From an uncultured Clostridia bacterium (GTDB lineage: Bacteria > Bacillota > Clostridia > Lachnospirales > CAG-274): a stretch of DNA of 64,000 nt. A program made the position numbers and the translations under genes. Below the pieces are notes generated by a model. It did no database searches and was not told where the DNA came from. It worked only from the letters and a program-made list of their open reading frames with translations. This document shows, in pieces, positions 1 through 8,168 of the stretch. How positions within the stretch are numbered: the stretch's first letter is position 1; every line of letters begins with the position of its first letter. Where the stretch lies: assembly GCA_947627855.1 (NCBI GenBank), contig CANQXR010000007.1, positions 1 to 64,000 of the forward strand. Reading direction: 5' to 3'.

Positions 1-74
1 GTAACTATATTTAGCCATTAAAAACTGACCCCCTTGTCGTTAGATTTTGGTCCAACTTTTGGGGGTCAGTACAA
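1..74 (-). mobile_element. End of an IS3-family (IS150-like) insertion sequence, cut by the window edge
   Basis: Read on the minus strand, this begins TGTACTGACCCCC, contains AAAAGTTGGACCAAAATC, and leads into an ATG at 16-18. The first six codons are M-A-K-Y-S-Y, typical of the start of IS150-type OrfA proteins. ACTGACCCCC (24-33) and GGGGGTCAGT (61-70) are perfect inverted repeats inside the end. The rest of the transposase would lie before position 1, so its integrity cannot be judged. The family call rests on the characteristic terminal sequence and the N-terminal residues, not on a search. Confidence 0.6.
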
Positions 75-82
75 AATCCATA

Positions 83-163
83 AACCGATATTCGCCTGAA
101 AACAAAAAAGCCTGTACCATACAACAATACAAGCCCTATCCTCCCTCAGAACGAATATCGGTT
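83..163. repeat. 12-bp inverted repeat with long loop and T-run
   Basis: AACCGATATTCG (83-94) and CGAATATCGGTT (152-163) are perfect inverted repeats followed by TTTATTTTAA. The loop of 57 bases is long for a simple terminator. It may end transcription arriving from the left, or be part of a small RNA upstream of the peptide gene at 334. Confidence 0.4.
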
Positions 164-241
164 TTTATTTTAACATCATCTGCCAATCCGAACAGACCAC
201 AGTTTATACAGCCAAATAAAGCTAAACAAAAATTTCTAATA

Positions 242-270
242 TTTACTTTCGACAAATTCTATTGTATAAT
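242..270 (+). promoter_or_regulatory. Candidate sigma-A promoter for the small peptide at 334
   Basis: TTTACT (242-247) and a consensus TATAAT (265-270) are separated by 17 bases. The start of transcription would lie about 55 bases before the peptide start codon, leaving a structured leader. The -35 box is imperfect. Confidence 0.5.
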
Positions 271-333
271 AACCACAGGCACTTTGCTAAAGAGTGGTTG
301 GTCGAGCCTTCCGTAAAGGAGGTGAAGCCTCTT

Positions 334-432
334 ATGACAACATTTGATATCATATTTGGCTTTATTGCTGTTAAGCAGTTTCTGCTTGATATGTGGTACA
401 TAGCCTTAATAATAAAATGTAACTTGTCGTAA
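334..432 (+). CDS. Putative holin-like small hydrophobic peptide (type I toxin-like)
   Basis: A 32-residue ORF starts M-T-T-F-D-I-I-F and is mostly hydrophobic, with one possible membrane segment. It has a near-ideal ribosome binding site, AAAGGAGGTG at 315-324, ten bases before the ATG. Members of the 'putative holin-like toxin' family in Firmicutes usually start M-T-T-Y/F-E/D, are 30-40 residues long and sit between the same kinds of structure: a leader with a G-rich tract and a downstream hairpin. The polar K-Q and D-M-W residues inside the segment make this copy look degenerate, so toxicity is uncertain. It is too short for routine gene finders. Its neighbours are IS remnants, which fits an accessory origin. 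Confidence 0.5.
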   Translation: MTTFDIIFGFIAVKQFLLDMWYIALIIKCNLS

Positions 433-438
433 TGAAAA

Positions 439-473
439 AGACCGCTCCCTAATCGCAAATTGTGAAGCGGTCT
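439..473 (+). terminator. Hairpin immediately after the small peptide gene
   Basis: AGACCGCT (439-446) pairs with AGCGGTCT (466-473) across a 19-base loop, seven bases after the stop codon. It lacks a strong T-run, so it may be an RNA stability element or part of an antitoxin RNA target rather than a true terminator. Confidence 0.45.
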
Positions 474-543
474 AATTGTGTAGGTGAAATTCCTACATAG
501 TTTACTCGCCGACCAACCACTTTTAAAGTTGGGTGTCGTTTTG

Positions 544-580
544 GAAGAAGTGGGTATTCCCGTACCCGCTTCTTCTTTTT
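544..580 (+). terminator. Rho-independent terminator
   Basis: GAAGAAGTGGGTA (544-556) pairs with TACCCGCTTCTTC (563-575) across a 6-base loop and is followed by TTTTT. It would end the transcript that starts near 275 and includes the complementary segment at 510-520. Confidence 0.75.
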
Positions 581-825
581 CTAATATAATTATACAATAT
601 TTCCGAATCAAAATCAACTCTTTTTTAATCTTTTTTAAATTTTCCCAAAAGTCTGCAAAAGAGAGTCTGTGCCTATGCATGAGTTTCAAATATGTACGTA
701 AGCGGTATCGGAATCCCTACCAAAGCAAAAATATTCAATTCCGAGGGAATATCTGCAATCAAAAACAAGACGTGGATTTCCAACTCAATATGCTACATAT
801 TAAAAAATGAAAAATAAAAAAGTGA

Positions 826-1056
826 CTGCCGATTACAGAAAACCTGCCGTCCTGCCGTCCGAAAGAGAAAAACAAAGGGCAACAATCTCCTCACAGCTTA
901 CAGAGCAAAGGATTTTTAAAGCTTACAGAAAGATCCGACCGCATAATAAAATTTAATTCAGACCACCTTCTCCACACACCTGACCACATAATGCTTTATG
1001 AAAACGGAGATATTTTTATACAATTTCTTGACGAAACAGAAATTGAATATTGTTAA
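826..1056 (+). pseudogene. ORF remnant without a start codon, family unknown
   Basis: The frame ending at TAA 1054-1056 is open from 826 and has coding character near its end (residues such as LTERSDRIIKFNSDHLLH and QFLDETEIEYC). No ATG, GTG or ribosome binding site lies near its beginning. It looks like the last ~60 codons of a lost gene. No family was recognised. The surrounding stretch from 581 to 1097 holds nothing else that could be identified. Confidence 0.3.
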
Positions 1057-1097
1057 TTTCAAAGACCTGCTTGATTTTAAGAGTGTATCCTTTTTTG

Positions 1098-1126
1098 TTG
1101 AAATAAATATCCTTGCGTGATATAAT
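1098..1126 (+). promoter_or_regulatory. Sigma-A promoter upstream of the MazG-like gene
   Basis: TTGAAA (1098-1103) and TATAAT (1121-1126) are separated by 17 bases, a close match to consensus. Transcription would begin near 1133, about 95 bases before the ATG at 1227, and could also serve the next gene. Confidence 0.7.
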
Positions 1127-1226
1127 TAAATAAAGAATTTTTAATTATGCTAAAATAATTGACCTTAATCGGGGATAAGATTATCGAATAATTCTACCCT
1201 ATTTTGATGTTTAATGGAGGACTGAA

Positions 1227-1544
1227 ATGAATGGAAAAACAAATATTAAATATTTACAAAGCTACATAAAGCAAAAGGACTATAAGCCGGAAATGTTAAA
1301 GGACTATTTTTTTAAATTGGCGGAAGAAGTAGGAGAACTCTCCCGTGCAATGAGAAAAAATTTTAAGGCACAAACCTCTGAAGAAATTAAGGGAACTATT
1401 GATGAGGAATTGTGGGATATCATTTACTACGCTATTGCTATTGCCAATTTATATGATATTGATTTGGAATATGTGATTAAGACAAAAGAAAAAATGAATC
1501 AGACCCGATATCCATCATCTGTTGAGTTTAAAGAAAACAGATAA
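1227..1544 (+). CDS. MazG-like nucleotide pyrophosphohydrolase
   Basis: The 105-residue protein carries the all-alpha MazG-type signature: L-A-E-E-V-G-E-L around residues 31-38 and a second metal-binding helix with E-E-L-W-D-I-I-Y-Y-A around residues 60-69. These glutamates and the aspartate coordinate magnesium in enzymes that hydrolyse (d)NTPs to monophosphate and pyrophosphate. Length fits the short single-domain MazG-like family. GGAGG at 1216-1220 supports the ATG. Such stand-alone enzymes are housekeeping nucleotide cleaners or occur in phage and mobile DNA; the IS-rich setting fits the latter. The substrate cannot be told from sequence. Confidence 0.85.
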   Translation: MNGKTNIKYLQSYIKQKDYKPEMLKDYFFKLAEEVGELSRAMRKNFKAQTSEEIKGTIDEELWDIIYYAIAIANLYDIDLEYVIKTKEKMNQTRYPSSVEFKENR

Positions 1545-1595
1545 ATCGGGATTTAACTGATGAAGCATGGAAAGAATTAAAGGAGCTTTTTTAAT

Positions 1596-2069
1596 ATGAC
1601 ATCAAGGAAATATCAAAAACAAGTATTCGTCTTTAAGAATTGCAAAAGCATTAATGATGTTTTTGATGAGTTAAATAGATTACAAGGCAGATCTATGGAT
1701 ATTGCTTTAGATTTTTCAAAGGCAGATGATTATATTACTTTAAATATTATTTACAGCGCACAAGGTAAAATTAACAATGATCCTACAAAAATTTGCGGCA
1801 TAATTAATAGTGAAAAGGAAGGATTTGTTTATAAATACAATAGAAAGCCAAATATATTTGATTATTTATTTCCTTTGTTTGCTGTATATTTTTTGTTATT
1901 TGACATATTTGTCTTGCTTTCAAGTTTAAAAAATGGCTTTGAAAGTGATATCATTCTGATAATTTGCATAAATTTATTTTTGATAATGATTATTGGTCTT
2001 GCAATACATCATTACATTAATTTAACTTCTAAGGAAATAGACAGATTTATCAGAAAATACATGAATTAA
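1596..2069 (+). CDS. Hypothetical small membrane protein
   Basis: The 157-residue protein was not recognised. Residues 1-80 are soluble and mixed in charge. Two hydrophobic segments follow, around residues 88-110 (LFPLFAVYFLLFDIFVLLSS) and 118-140 (IILIICINLFLIMIIGLAIH), giving a hairpin in the membrane and a short basic C-terminal tail. It starts about 50 bases after the MazG-like gene behind AAAGGAG, so the two may be co-transcribed from the promoter at 1098. The base composition is strongly AT-rich compared with the housekeeping genes further right, which suggests an accessory origin. Confidence 0.6.
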   Translation: MTSRKYQKQVFVFKNCKSINDVFDELNRLQGRSMDIALDFSKADDYITLNIIYSAQGKINNDPTKICGIINSEKEGFVYKYNRKPNIFDYLFPLFAVYFLLFDIFVLLSSLKNGFESDIILIICINLFLIMIIGLAIHHYINLTSKEIDRFIRKYMN

Positions 2070-2297
2070 CATAAATGTAAGTGTTAATATAAAATTCATA
2101 GATAAATTCCCGTTTTGTAGATCTGGCAAACATATTGTTCCTGTTTTCGGGAGATAGCAATAATCAACAACCATTATAGATGCTATGTTCTCAGATAAAT
2201 GGAAAAGGAAACCTCATTTCGACAAAATTCTATTTCGGCAAATTGTTTTAACCTTTGGGCGTAATTACCTAAAATCACGATATAGAGGGAACAGTAA

Positions 2298-2441
2298 ACT
2301 GCCTTTTACCCTCTCCTCAAAAATCTTCAGTGGTTCCAAGACAAGCTAACCAAATTCTACAGAAAAGAATCCTACATAAAGGGTCTGAAATTCGGCATTA
2401 TGTTTATGATAGCTCTATCATCTCATAAAGACTGCCCATAA
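2298..2441 (+). pseudogene. C-terminal ORF remnant, family unknown
   Basis: Forty-seven codons are open after a stop at 2295 and end at TAA 2439-2441. The translation (containing KNLQWFQDKLTKFYRKESYI) has coding character but no start codon or ribosome binding site. It is followed by a terminator at 2464, as if it were the tail of a lost gene. The rest of the 2070-2609 gap shows nothing recognisable. Confidence 0.3.
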
Positions 2442-2463
2442 ACCCTCTCCCCTACTCACATTA

Positions 2464-2508
2464 AAAGCCTTTTGCGGAAAACAAATTCTTTCTGCAAAAG
2501 GCTTTTTT
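2464..2508 (+). terminator. Rho-independent terminator (repeated sequence)
   Basis: AAAAGCCTTTTGC pairs with GCAAAAGGCTTTTTT. A closely similar hairpin sits at 49808-49851, so this terminator belongs to a dispersed sequence family. The A-rich 5' side makes it able to act in both directions. Confidence 0.7.
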
Positions 2509-2609
2509 AGTCGGTTTATACCCTCATTTTAAATGATAAAATAAGATTGGTATATATTTGTTGTGTCAGTTCTTTCCCGATTGTTTTACATAATCTATTA
2601 TTATAATGC

Positions 2610-3509
2610 TTATATGAGATTTACGATAACGCCGCTTATGAGGGCGGAAAGCATTACAAATATTATGTAAAGGGCAAAATGTTTTACGCCAAGCACTATT
2701 TTAAGAGCGCCAAGGTTTGTTATTTTGGTTGAAGGTCCTGTTATCATAAATGCCGAGGCGGAACCCATGCTCATACCGTCTGCAAGCCATTGCTGAAGTA
2801 AGGGTATAGTGCCGCCGCCACAGGCATAGAGGGGAACGCCCACAGTGGCAGCCATAAGCAAGCCGAAGCCTTCGTTGTTGACAAACAGCTTAGCAAAGGC
2901 ATCGGCCGGAACATATCTTTGAAACAGTGCCGAAAGCAATATGCCTACAATGAAATAAGGTCCGGTAGCCTTTATATTCCTGCCTATATTTTTGACAAGT
3001 CTTATAAGCATATTGGGGTGGGTGTCGCGACTTGCTCCTTCAGAAAAACCCGTAAAATCGAAAAAATGCTTATCCCTGTAAAATATCCTTATAGCAAGCC
3101 CCGCGGCAATACCACAGAGAAAGCAGGAAATAAATCTTACGCAAAGGGCGAAATTTCCCAAAGCGGCGCTGTATATAAGAAGCTGTGGATTAAGCAGAAT
3201 ACTGCTCATCATAAAAGCGGCTAAATAATCGTCTCTCATACCCTTTTCCGAAAATGCTGCCGCAAGGGGTATAGTGCCGTACATACAAAGAGGCGAGGCT
3301 ATACCTATAAGGCTTGCGGGGATAATCCCCATTATTCCAAGATGCTTATCCTGTATAACGCTCATAAGGGAATGTATTTTATTTTTCCCGAAAACGGATA
3401 TTGCTGAGCCTATTACAATACCGAGCGCCCAGTAAAAAAATATCTGTTTAAGCTGTATCCCGAAATAATACCATATATATATTATTTCACGCCTTACAAT
3501 TTCCGTCAT
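2610..3509 (-). CDS. Permease of the ArsP/YraQ (DUF318) type
   Basis: The 299-residue integral membrane protein has about eight hydrophobic segments and two internally similar halves. Each half carries a conserved loop: GIASPLCMYGTIPLAAAF in the first and GVPLYACGGGTIPLLQQW in the second, with paired cysteine, glycine and proline residues. This is the pattern of the 'permease' family that includes ArsP organoarsenical exporters and YraQ. The substrate here is unknown. It follows the DUF362 gene by 23 bases on the same strand and is probably co-transcribed from the promoter at 5061-5089. No metal-responsive regulator is adjacent, which weakens an arsenic-specific reading. Confidence 0.8.
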   Translation of the reverse strand: MTEIVRREIIYIWYYFGIQLKQIFFYWALGIVIGSAISVFGKNKIHSLMSVIQDKHLGIMGIIPASLIGIASPLCMYGTIPLAAAFSEKGMRDDYLAAFMMSSILLNPQLLIYSAALGNFALCVRFISCFLCGIAAGLAIRIFYRDKHFFDFTGFSEGASRDTHPNMLIRLVKNIGRNIKATGPYFIVGILLSALFQRYVPADAFAKLFVNNEGFGLLMAATVGVPLYACGGGTIPLLQQWLADGMSMGSASAFMITGPSTKITNLGALKIVLGVKHFALYIIFVMLSALISGVIVNLI

Positions 3510-3532
3510 AAAACCACATTCTTTCCTGCCCT

Positions 3533-5002
3533 TTAATCTATACTTACAAGCTGATATTCTCTTGAGCCTAAGCCTATTTCTTCAGCGTGTTCGAGGGTGT
3601 GAAGTCCGTTTCGGCTTTCTATGCGCTCAACCAGTGATGCGCCGTCTCCGTCCTTTTGCTCGTAAATAAGGTCGATGCAGGCCTGATCAAGGGCAACGGG
3701 GTCTGTTGAGGCAAGAATACCTATGTCGTGCATATCCGGTTCGGCAGGGTTTCCGTCACAGTCGCAGTCTACCGACAGGCGGTTCATTACATTGATATAA
3801 ACAACTTTGCTGTCCATATAATCTACAACAGCGCTTGTTGCATCGCCCATAGCTTCAAGAAATGCGTCCTGCCCTGCGCCTTGCCAACTATCATGTGATA
3901 CTCCGCCACTGTGAATCCATAATTTTCCTTCAGATGATCCTATTCCTATCGACATATTTTTTATAGCTCCGCCATAGCCTGCCATAGCGTGTCCCTTGAA
4001 GTGAGCAAGTGAAATAAGGGAGTCGTAATTTTCAAGATGTGCTCCTACATAATCCTCGGTTATTCTTGAAGTTCCATTTTCAGGACTTGGAACGGGAATG
4101 GTCATTGAGCCATCTTCGTCCATAATATCAACATTTGCAATTTCTGTGAAGCCGTGGTCTTTGGCAACCTGCTTATGAGCAGCCGTTTCACTTCTCGAAC
4201 CGCCGTAAGCTGTGTTGCACTCCACTATTGTTCCGTTGACCTTCTGCACCAGATCCTTTATAAGCTCCGGTCTTAAATAGTTGCTCGCAGGAGGTTCACC
4301 TGTTGACATCTTTACAGCAACATTACCCTCTGCATTAAAATCCAGCTTTTCATAGATTTCCACAAGAGCTTCCGGAGTGATATCCTTTGTCATATATACA
4401 ACGGGAGCATTTGCATTTGTGGGGGTGACTGCATCGTTTTCTGAAGAATCGCTGTTTTCTTCAACAGCTTTTTCGGATATGGTTATTGTTTTTTCTTCCT
4501 GATTCCAGTCCACATCAAAGCCAAAGCCCTCTGCTATAAATCTTATGGGCAGCATTGTCCTGCCGTTTATAATGGTAGGAGCAGTGTCGAGGGCGCTTTC
4601 GGTGTCATTTAAATAGGCTGTTTGTGAGTCTATGACAAGCCTTATAACATCTTCACCATATTTAAGAACACTCTCTCTTGTTTCGCTGTTCCATTCCACT
4701 GTTCCGCCCATATTTTCAATTATTGCCCTTATAGGTACAAGAGTTCTTCCCGAAATTATAACGGGAGCTGTGCCGCCCTCCGGGTCTATCTCCGTATCAG
4801 TGCCGTTTACTTTCATTATAGGGTCATCTATCCTTAATGAAAGCACCTTTGGGGAAGATAAGCCGGAATCAGCATTTTCCGTTTCTTCTGCATACACATT
4901 GTTTTCATAAAAGCTCCTGTTGTTTGCAAAAAAGACAAAGCTGCCGCATACTATTGCCAAAACAGCAATAAATACTCCAACGGTTTTAAATTTTGATTTC
5001 AT
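3533..5002 (-). CDS. Exported DUF362 protein with copper-amine-oxidase-type N-terminal stalk domain
   Basis: The 489-residue protein begins with a lysine-rich start and hydrophobic segment (residues 8-27), a signal peptide or membrane anchor. Residues about 55-175 contain two copies of the 'copper amine oxidase N-terminal' stalk motif, recognisable by GRTLVPIRAI and GRTMLPIRFIAEGFG. An acidic linker follows. Residues about 205-480 match the DUF362 family (LRPELIKDLVQKV, FKGHAMAGYGGAIKNMSIG, STDPVALDQACIDLI). DUF362 domains are usually cytoplasmic and often paired with ferredoxin domains; here the domain appears exported. AGGAGG lies seven bases before the ATG. Biochemical function is unknown. 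Confidence 0.8.
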   Translation of the reverse strand: MKSKFKTVGVFIAVLAIVCGSFVFFANNRSFYENNVYAEETENADSGLSSPKVLSLRIDDPIMKVNGTDTEIDPEGGTAPVIISGRTLVPIRAIIENMGGTVEWNSETRESVLKYGEDVIRLVIDSQTAYLNDTESALDTAPTIINGRTMLPIRFIAEGFGFDVDWNQEEKTITISEKAVEENSDSSENDAVTPTNANAPVVYMTKDITPEALVEIYEKLDFNAEGNVAVKMSTGEPPASNYLRPELIKDLVQKVNGTIVECNTAYGGSRSETAAHKQVAKDHGFTEIANVDIMDEDGSMTIPVPSPENGTSRITEDYVGAHLENYDSLISLAHFKGHAMAGYGGAIKNMSIGIGSSEGKLWIHSGGVSHDSWQGAGQDAFLEAMGDATSAVVDYMDSKVVYINVMNRLSVDCDCDGNPAEPDMHDIGILASTDPVALDQACIDLIYEQKDGDGASLVERIESRNGLHTLEHAEEIGLGSREYQLVSID

Positions 5003-5060
5003 AATATCCCTCCTGTTCCAAGTATGATACTGTTAAACCTTACATTGTCCTTATAATAAA

Positions 5061-5089
5061 ATTATAATTTTTATTGCCCCATACATCAA
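5061..5089 (-). promoter_or_regulatory. Sigma-A promoter of the DUF362-permease pair
   Basis: On the minus strand TTGATG (5089-5084) and TATAAT (5066-5061) are separated by 17 bases. The leader to the ATG at 5002 is about 50 bases. Confidence 0.65.
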
Positions 5090-5211
5090 ATACCTGTTTT
5101 GTATATGTTATATATGCCTGAAAAGCATATTATAAACAGCCCCACTCTGCGCCCTTCTGAACAGATATATTATTATTTCCGAGCCGTTTTTTAATTTCTT
5201 TTCTTTTATAA

Positions 5212-5692
5212 ATCAATGTAATTATATATACTTTTGTATGATGCAACCGAAGAATACTTTTTATTTCTTTTGAGCTTATCGCATGCTGTTTCGGGAAAAA
5301 AGCCTGTTTTTCAAGGTTTCTTTCTCTACATTCTCTATAAACCCCACTGCTTCTGACAGCTTATAGCTCTTTCTGCATCTTTTTCGGTTCTCCTCATAAA
5401 CTCTCTGCCCTGCATCAGATCTGTTATTTTTTGTACACCCGCCCCTCGCTTTATTTCATTATATAAAGTGGAACCGGAAATCCCCAATAATTTTGCGATT
5501 TGAGCCTTTGTTATTTTCTCATTAAGCAATCTCTCAATTAATTTTCTTTATATGTTAAGTGCTTGAATTTACTTGTTGTTGTATACTTATTATAAATCAT
5601 AGCTAAACTCCTTTACTTGATATTTTTCTCAACTCTATAATATCACAGTTTGCTATGACTTTTCTATTTTTTTATCCTATTTGATTTTACAA
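5212..5692 (-). mobile_element. Truncated IS30-family relic
   Basis: This stretch aligns along its length with the larger IS30 element at 37315-38435, including the same end sequence (minus strand TTGTAAAATCAAATAGGAT at 5692-5673). It retains the transposase 5' region: a 64-codon ORF at 5335-5529 with the helix-turn-helix I-T-K-A-Q-I-A-K-L-L-G-I-S-G-S-T-L-Y. The catalytic half and the other terminal repeat are gone. A short internal insertion distinguishes it from the other copy. It abuts a truncated regulator gene at 5700, which it seems to have interrupted. Confidence 0.75.
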
Positions 5693-5699
5693 CGAACCG

Positions 5700-5894
5700 C
5701 TTGCCAATGTACTTGATATATCGACCAAAGCTCTGAATGTGCCAAATATTAACAGCTATACAGGACTAATGCACACATTATTTGCGTCAGAGGGCTTGTA
5801 CGGATTCAAGATCAACCGTCCGGACGGTGAGATCTGCATTCGCATCAACAGACAAAACGGCTCAGAAATATCACAACAGGGAAAAGCGGAATGA
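5700..5894 (+). pseudogene. C-terminal fragment of an XRE-family regulator
   Basis: The frame from 5700 to TGA 5892-5894 (64 codons) is a clear paralogue of residues about 60-120 of the intact XRE protein at 10676-11146. It reads LDISTKALNVPNINSYTG against FGVSTSALTVPDIDSYNG, and LYGFKINRPDGEICIRI against LYGLKITELDEEVCLHL. The N-terminal DNA-binding half is missing and the fragment begins directly at the IS30 relic end, so insertion or deletion at that IS is the likely cause. Confidence 0.7.
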
Positions 5895-6041
5895 AGCCGC
5901 CTGCAAAGATAATCACTAAGCTGTAAATAATACTAAAAATACAAATACTTATTTGGATAAAATGTCAATTAACAATTTCGCTTTTTTGTATAATATAAAT
6001 AATTGTAAGTATATGCCTTAACCCGTGAAGGAGGAATCCCA

Positions 6042-6265
6042 GTGAAGAAAAAAATGACCTTGTTCCTGCAAAGCCTGACGATAACGATTCTTATCTTTCT
6101 CTAAAGTTTCCGGATAGAGAGGGTTTCTTTAAAAAAGGAATTGACGGAAGGGAAAATCATTTTGAAAAACGAGATTATATTAGTGGTTCTTCTTATAAAG
6201 TAGAAGAATTACATTCTGGCGATATTAAATTAACTGCAAAAATACCTAATCCTAAAAAGAAATAA
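6042..6265 (+). pseudogene. Small ORF broken at a poly-A run, family unknown
   Basis: A strong ribosome binding site (AAGGAGG at 6028-6034) precedes GTG 6042. As read, the frame stops after 20 codons. Adding one A to the run of seven A at 6048-6054 joins the start to a frame open to TAA 6263-6265. That gives about 73 residues beginning M-K-K-K-N-D-L-V-P-A-K-P-D-D-N-D and ending K-I-P-N-P-K-K-K. The restored protein is charged, soluble and unrecognised. A terminator follows directly, supporting a real gene. It could be a true mutation, a slippage site or a sequencing error in the homopolymer. Confidence 0.45.
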
Positions 6266-6271
6266 AAACAA

Positions 6272-6318
6272 AAAGAGCTATCCGATTCAAATACGTATCA
6301 GATAGCTCTTATCTTTTC
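6272..6318 (+). terminator. Rho-independent terminator
   Basis: AAGAGCTATC (6273-6282) pairs with GATAGCTCTT (6301-6310), followed by ATCTTTTC. It ends the transcript of the small broken ORF at 6042. Confidence 0.75.
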
Positions 6319-6401
6319 AGACAAATATTTTTATACTGTTACCGATAATCGAAAAATGTTGCCAAATCATTGCCATTGTTGTAGTGATAACATCAAGAGG
6401 A

Positions 6402-7982
6402 GGCTGTGAAAAAAAGTCTGTAAAAATAAAACTTCAATAATAAGGCTTTCTATGATAAAATAAAGACATAGGAGGCCTAAAATTATGGCACAAAAGACAT
6501 CTACAAAGTAAAACCGATGACAGAAGGAAAGAGAAATATCATAGCGGGGTTGCTGCAGGAGTATGATATTCAGACAGCAGAAGATATTCAGGATGCGCTT
6601 AAAGATCTTCTTGGAGGAACTATTCAAGAAATGCTTGAGAATGAAATGAATGAACATTTAGGATATGAGAAATATGAGCGCTCTTCCGAGAGCAACTATC
6701 GAAATGGCAAAAAGACCAAGAGAATCCGTGGAAAATATGGAGAAATGAACATAGATGTACCTCAGGACAGGAAAAGCAAGAACCGGAAAGATGTCCGGCT
6801 GCCGTAGGCAGGTTTTGCACGTAGGGCAAAACTTCTGAAGCTTTGAACCCAAGATAGTGCCAAAACGTAAGAAAGATATTTCTGCAATAGAGGAAAAAAT
6901 AATAAGTCTGTATGCCAAAGGAATGACAACCGGACAGATATCTGATATAATTGAAGATATCTATGGTTTTGAGGTAAGTGAAAGCTTGGTATCAGATATA
7001 ACAGACAAGCTTCTTCCACGAATAGAGGAATGGCAGAATCGACCTTTATCAAGCATATATCCTATAGTTTTCATAGATGCGGTACACTTTTCGGTGAGAA
7101 CTAACGGAATAGCAGAAAAGTGGCAGCATACATAATACTTGGGATAAATACAGATGGTAAAAAAGATGTATTATCGATTGAAATAGGTAAAAATGAGAGC
7201 AGCAAATTCTGGCTTGGAGTGCTGAACAGCTTAAAAAACAGAGGAGTTAAGGATATTTTTATCATTTGTGCTGATGGACTTGCCGGGATTAAAGAGTCAA
7301 TAAATACAGCATTTCCGAATGCCGAGTACCAAAGATGTATAGTACATCAGGTAAGAAACACACTAAAGCATGTGTCATATAAAGATATGAAGGCATTTGC
7401 CAATGACTTAAAAAGTATATATCATGCACCAAATGAAGAAGCAGGATTTAAAGCAATGAAATCAGTATCTACAAAATGGGAAGGAAAGTATCCTCGTTCC
7501 ATGAAGTCCTGGAGTGAAAACTGGGATTTGGTAAGTCCGATTTTCAAATTCTCTGAAGCGGTAAGAAAGGTCATATATACTACAAATGCCATAGAAAGTC
7601 TGAATAGCAGTTATACACGCCTGAATCGACAGAGGAGTGTTTTCCCGAGTACCATCTCATTGCAAAAAGCATTATATTTAGCAGCCACTGAAATCGTCAA
7701 AAAATGGACTCTGCCATTACGAAATTGGGGTAAGGTGTATGGTGAATTATGCATTATGTATTATGTATGGAGATAGAATGGAGCAATAACATAAAAGTTT
7801 AAGCAGCACAAAAGTCCAAGCAAGTCAAGGGTAAATGAACAGCCTGACGGCTGCCCCTGACATGCTCGTCCTTTTGTACTATAGGCTAATAATAGTGGTT
7901 AAGCAGAAGTATGCTAACCGCTGCATATCAACTATTAAATTGTCATAGAAAGTCAATTTACAGAAAAAATCTCACACTGCCG
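6402..7982 (+). mobile_element. Degenerate IS256-family insertion sequence
   Basis: The element is defined by the IS256-type transposase remnants at 6485-7776 and by imperfect ends. GGCTGTGA followed by AGTCTGTAAA lies near 6402-6425. GGCAGTGTGAGA followed by TTCTGTAAA lies on the other strand near 7982-7957. The end assignments are approximate. The right end lies about 40 bases from the att-like core at 8024. The 3' non-coding part (7777-7982) shows no further gene. Confidence 0.65.
6485..7776 (+). pseudogene. IS256-family transposase with several frame-breaking lesions
   Basis: Three consecutive frames together give a typical mutator-type transposase: GGTIQEMLENEMNEHLGYEKYE near the N-terminus, FIDAVHFSVR with the first catalytic aspartate, ICADGLAGIKESI with the second, and TTNAIESLNSSYTRLNRQR with the catalytic glutamate near the C-terminus. 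The first codons (from ATG 6485) end at a stop after eight residues. An insertion of about 61 bases at 6778-6838 breaks the frame after residue ~88 of the second segment. A one-base loss near 7117 breaks it again (W-Q-H-T-stop against the expected L-A-A-Y). The C-terminus is altered by a short repeat. The gene cannot make an intact transposase. Confidence 0.85.
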
Positions 7983-8023
7983 CAAGAGTGACGTATTTAC
8001 GCCGTTTCAGCAAGCATTTGCAT

Positions 8024-8034
8024 TATTCCCACTC
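8024..8034 (-). other. att-like core, distal copy (GAGTGGGAATA)
   Basis: The minus strand reads GAGTGGGAATA, identical to the core recorded for Tn5801-type integration at the 3' end of guaA, and one base different from the guaA stop region at 14551-14561. It lies between the IS256 end and the AIPR gene and would mark the outer end of the tandem insertions. Confidence 0.6.
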
Positions 8035-8168
8035 GGCTTCCGGGAATTTAATCAAGATGTTTTCCTTTATTTTATCGTGCTTATATTTGCGTAATTTTGC
8101 ATTTTAACTTCTATTATTTTGATTTGTTAATATTTTTGTACGCAAATTGTACTCACGCATTTTATGGA

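Larger units (their letters stand above)
294..520 (+). repeat. Long-range complementary segments bracketing the small peptide gene
   Basis: GTGGTTGGTCG (294-304), just upstream of the ribosome binding site, is perfectly complementary to CGACCAACCAC (510-520) downstream of the stop codon. In a full-length transcript the two ends would pair and bracket the coding sequence. Type I toxin mRNAs are known to be held inactive by 5'-3' pairing of this kind. That reading is inference here. Confidence 0.55.

Noticed and set aside
47..810. Overlapping frames of 89, 148 and 108 codons on both strands around the small peptide
   Set aside because: They run across the promoter, hairpins and terminator, have no ribosome binding sites and show no protein-like composition.
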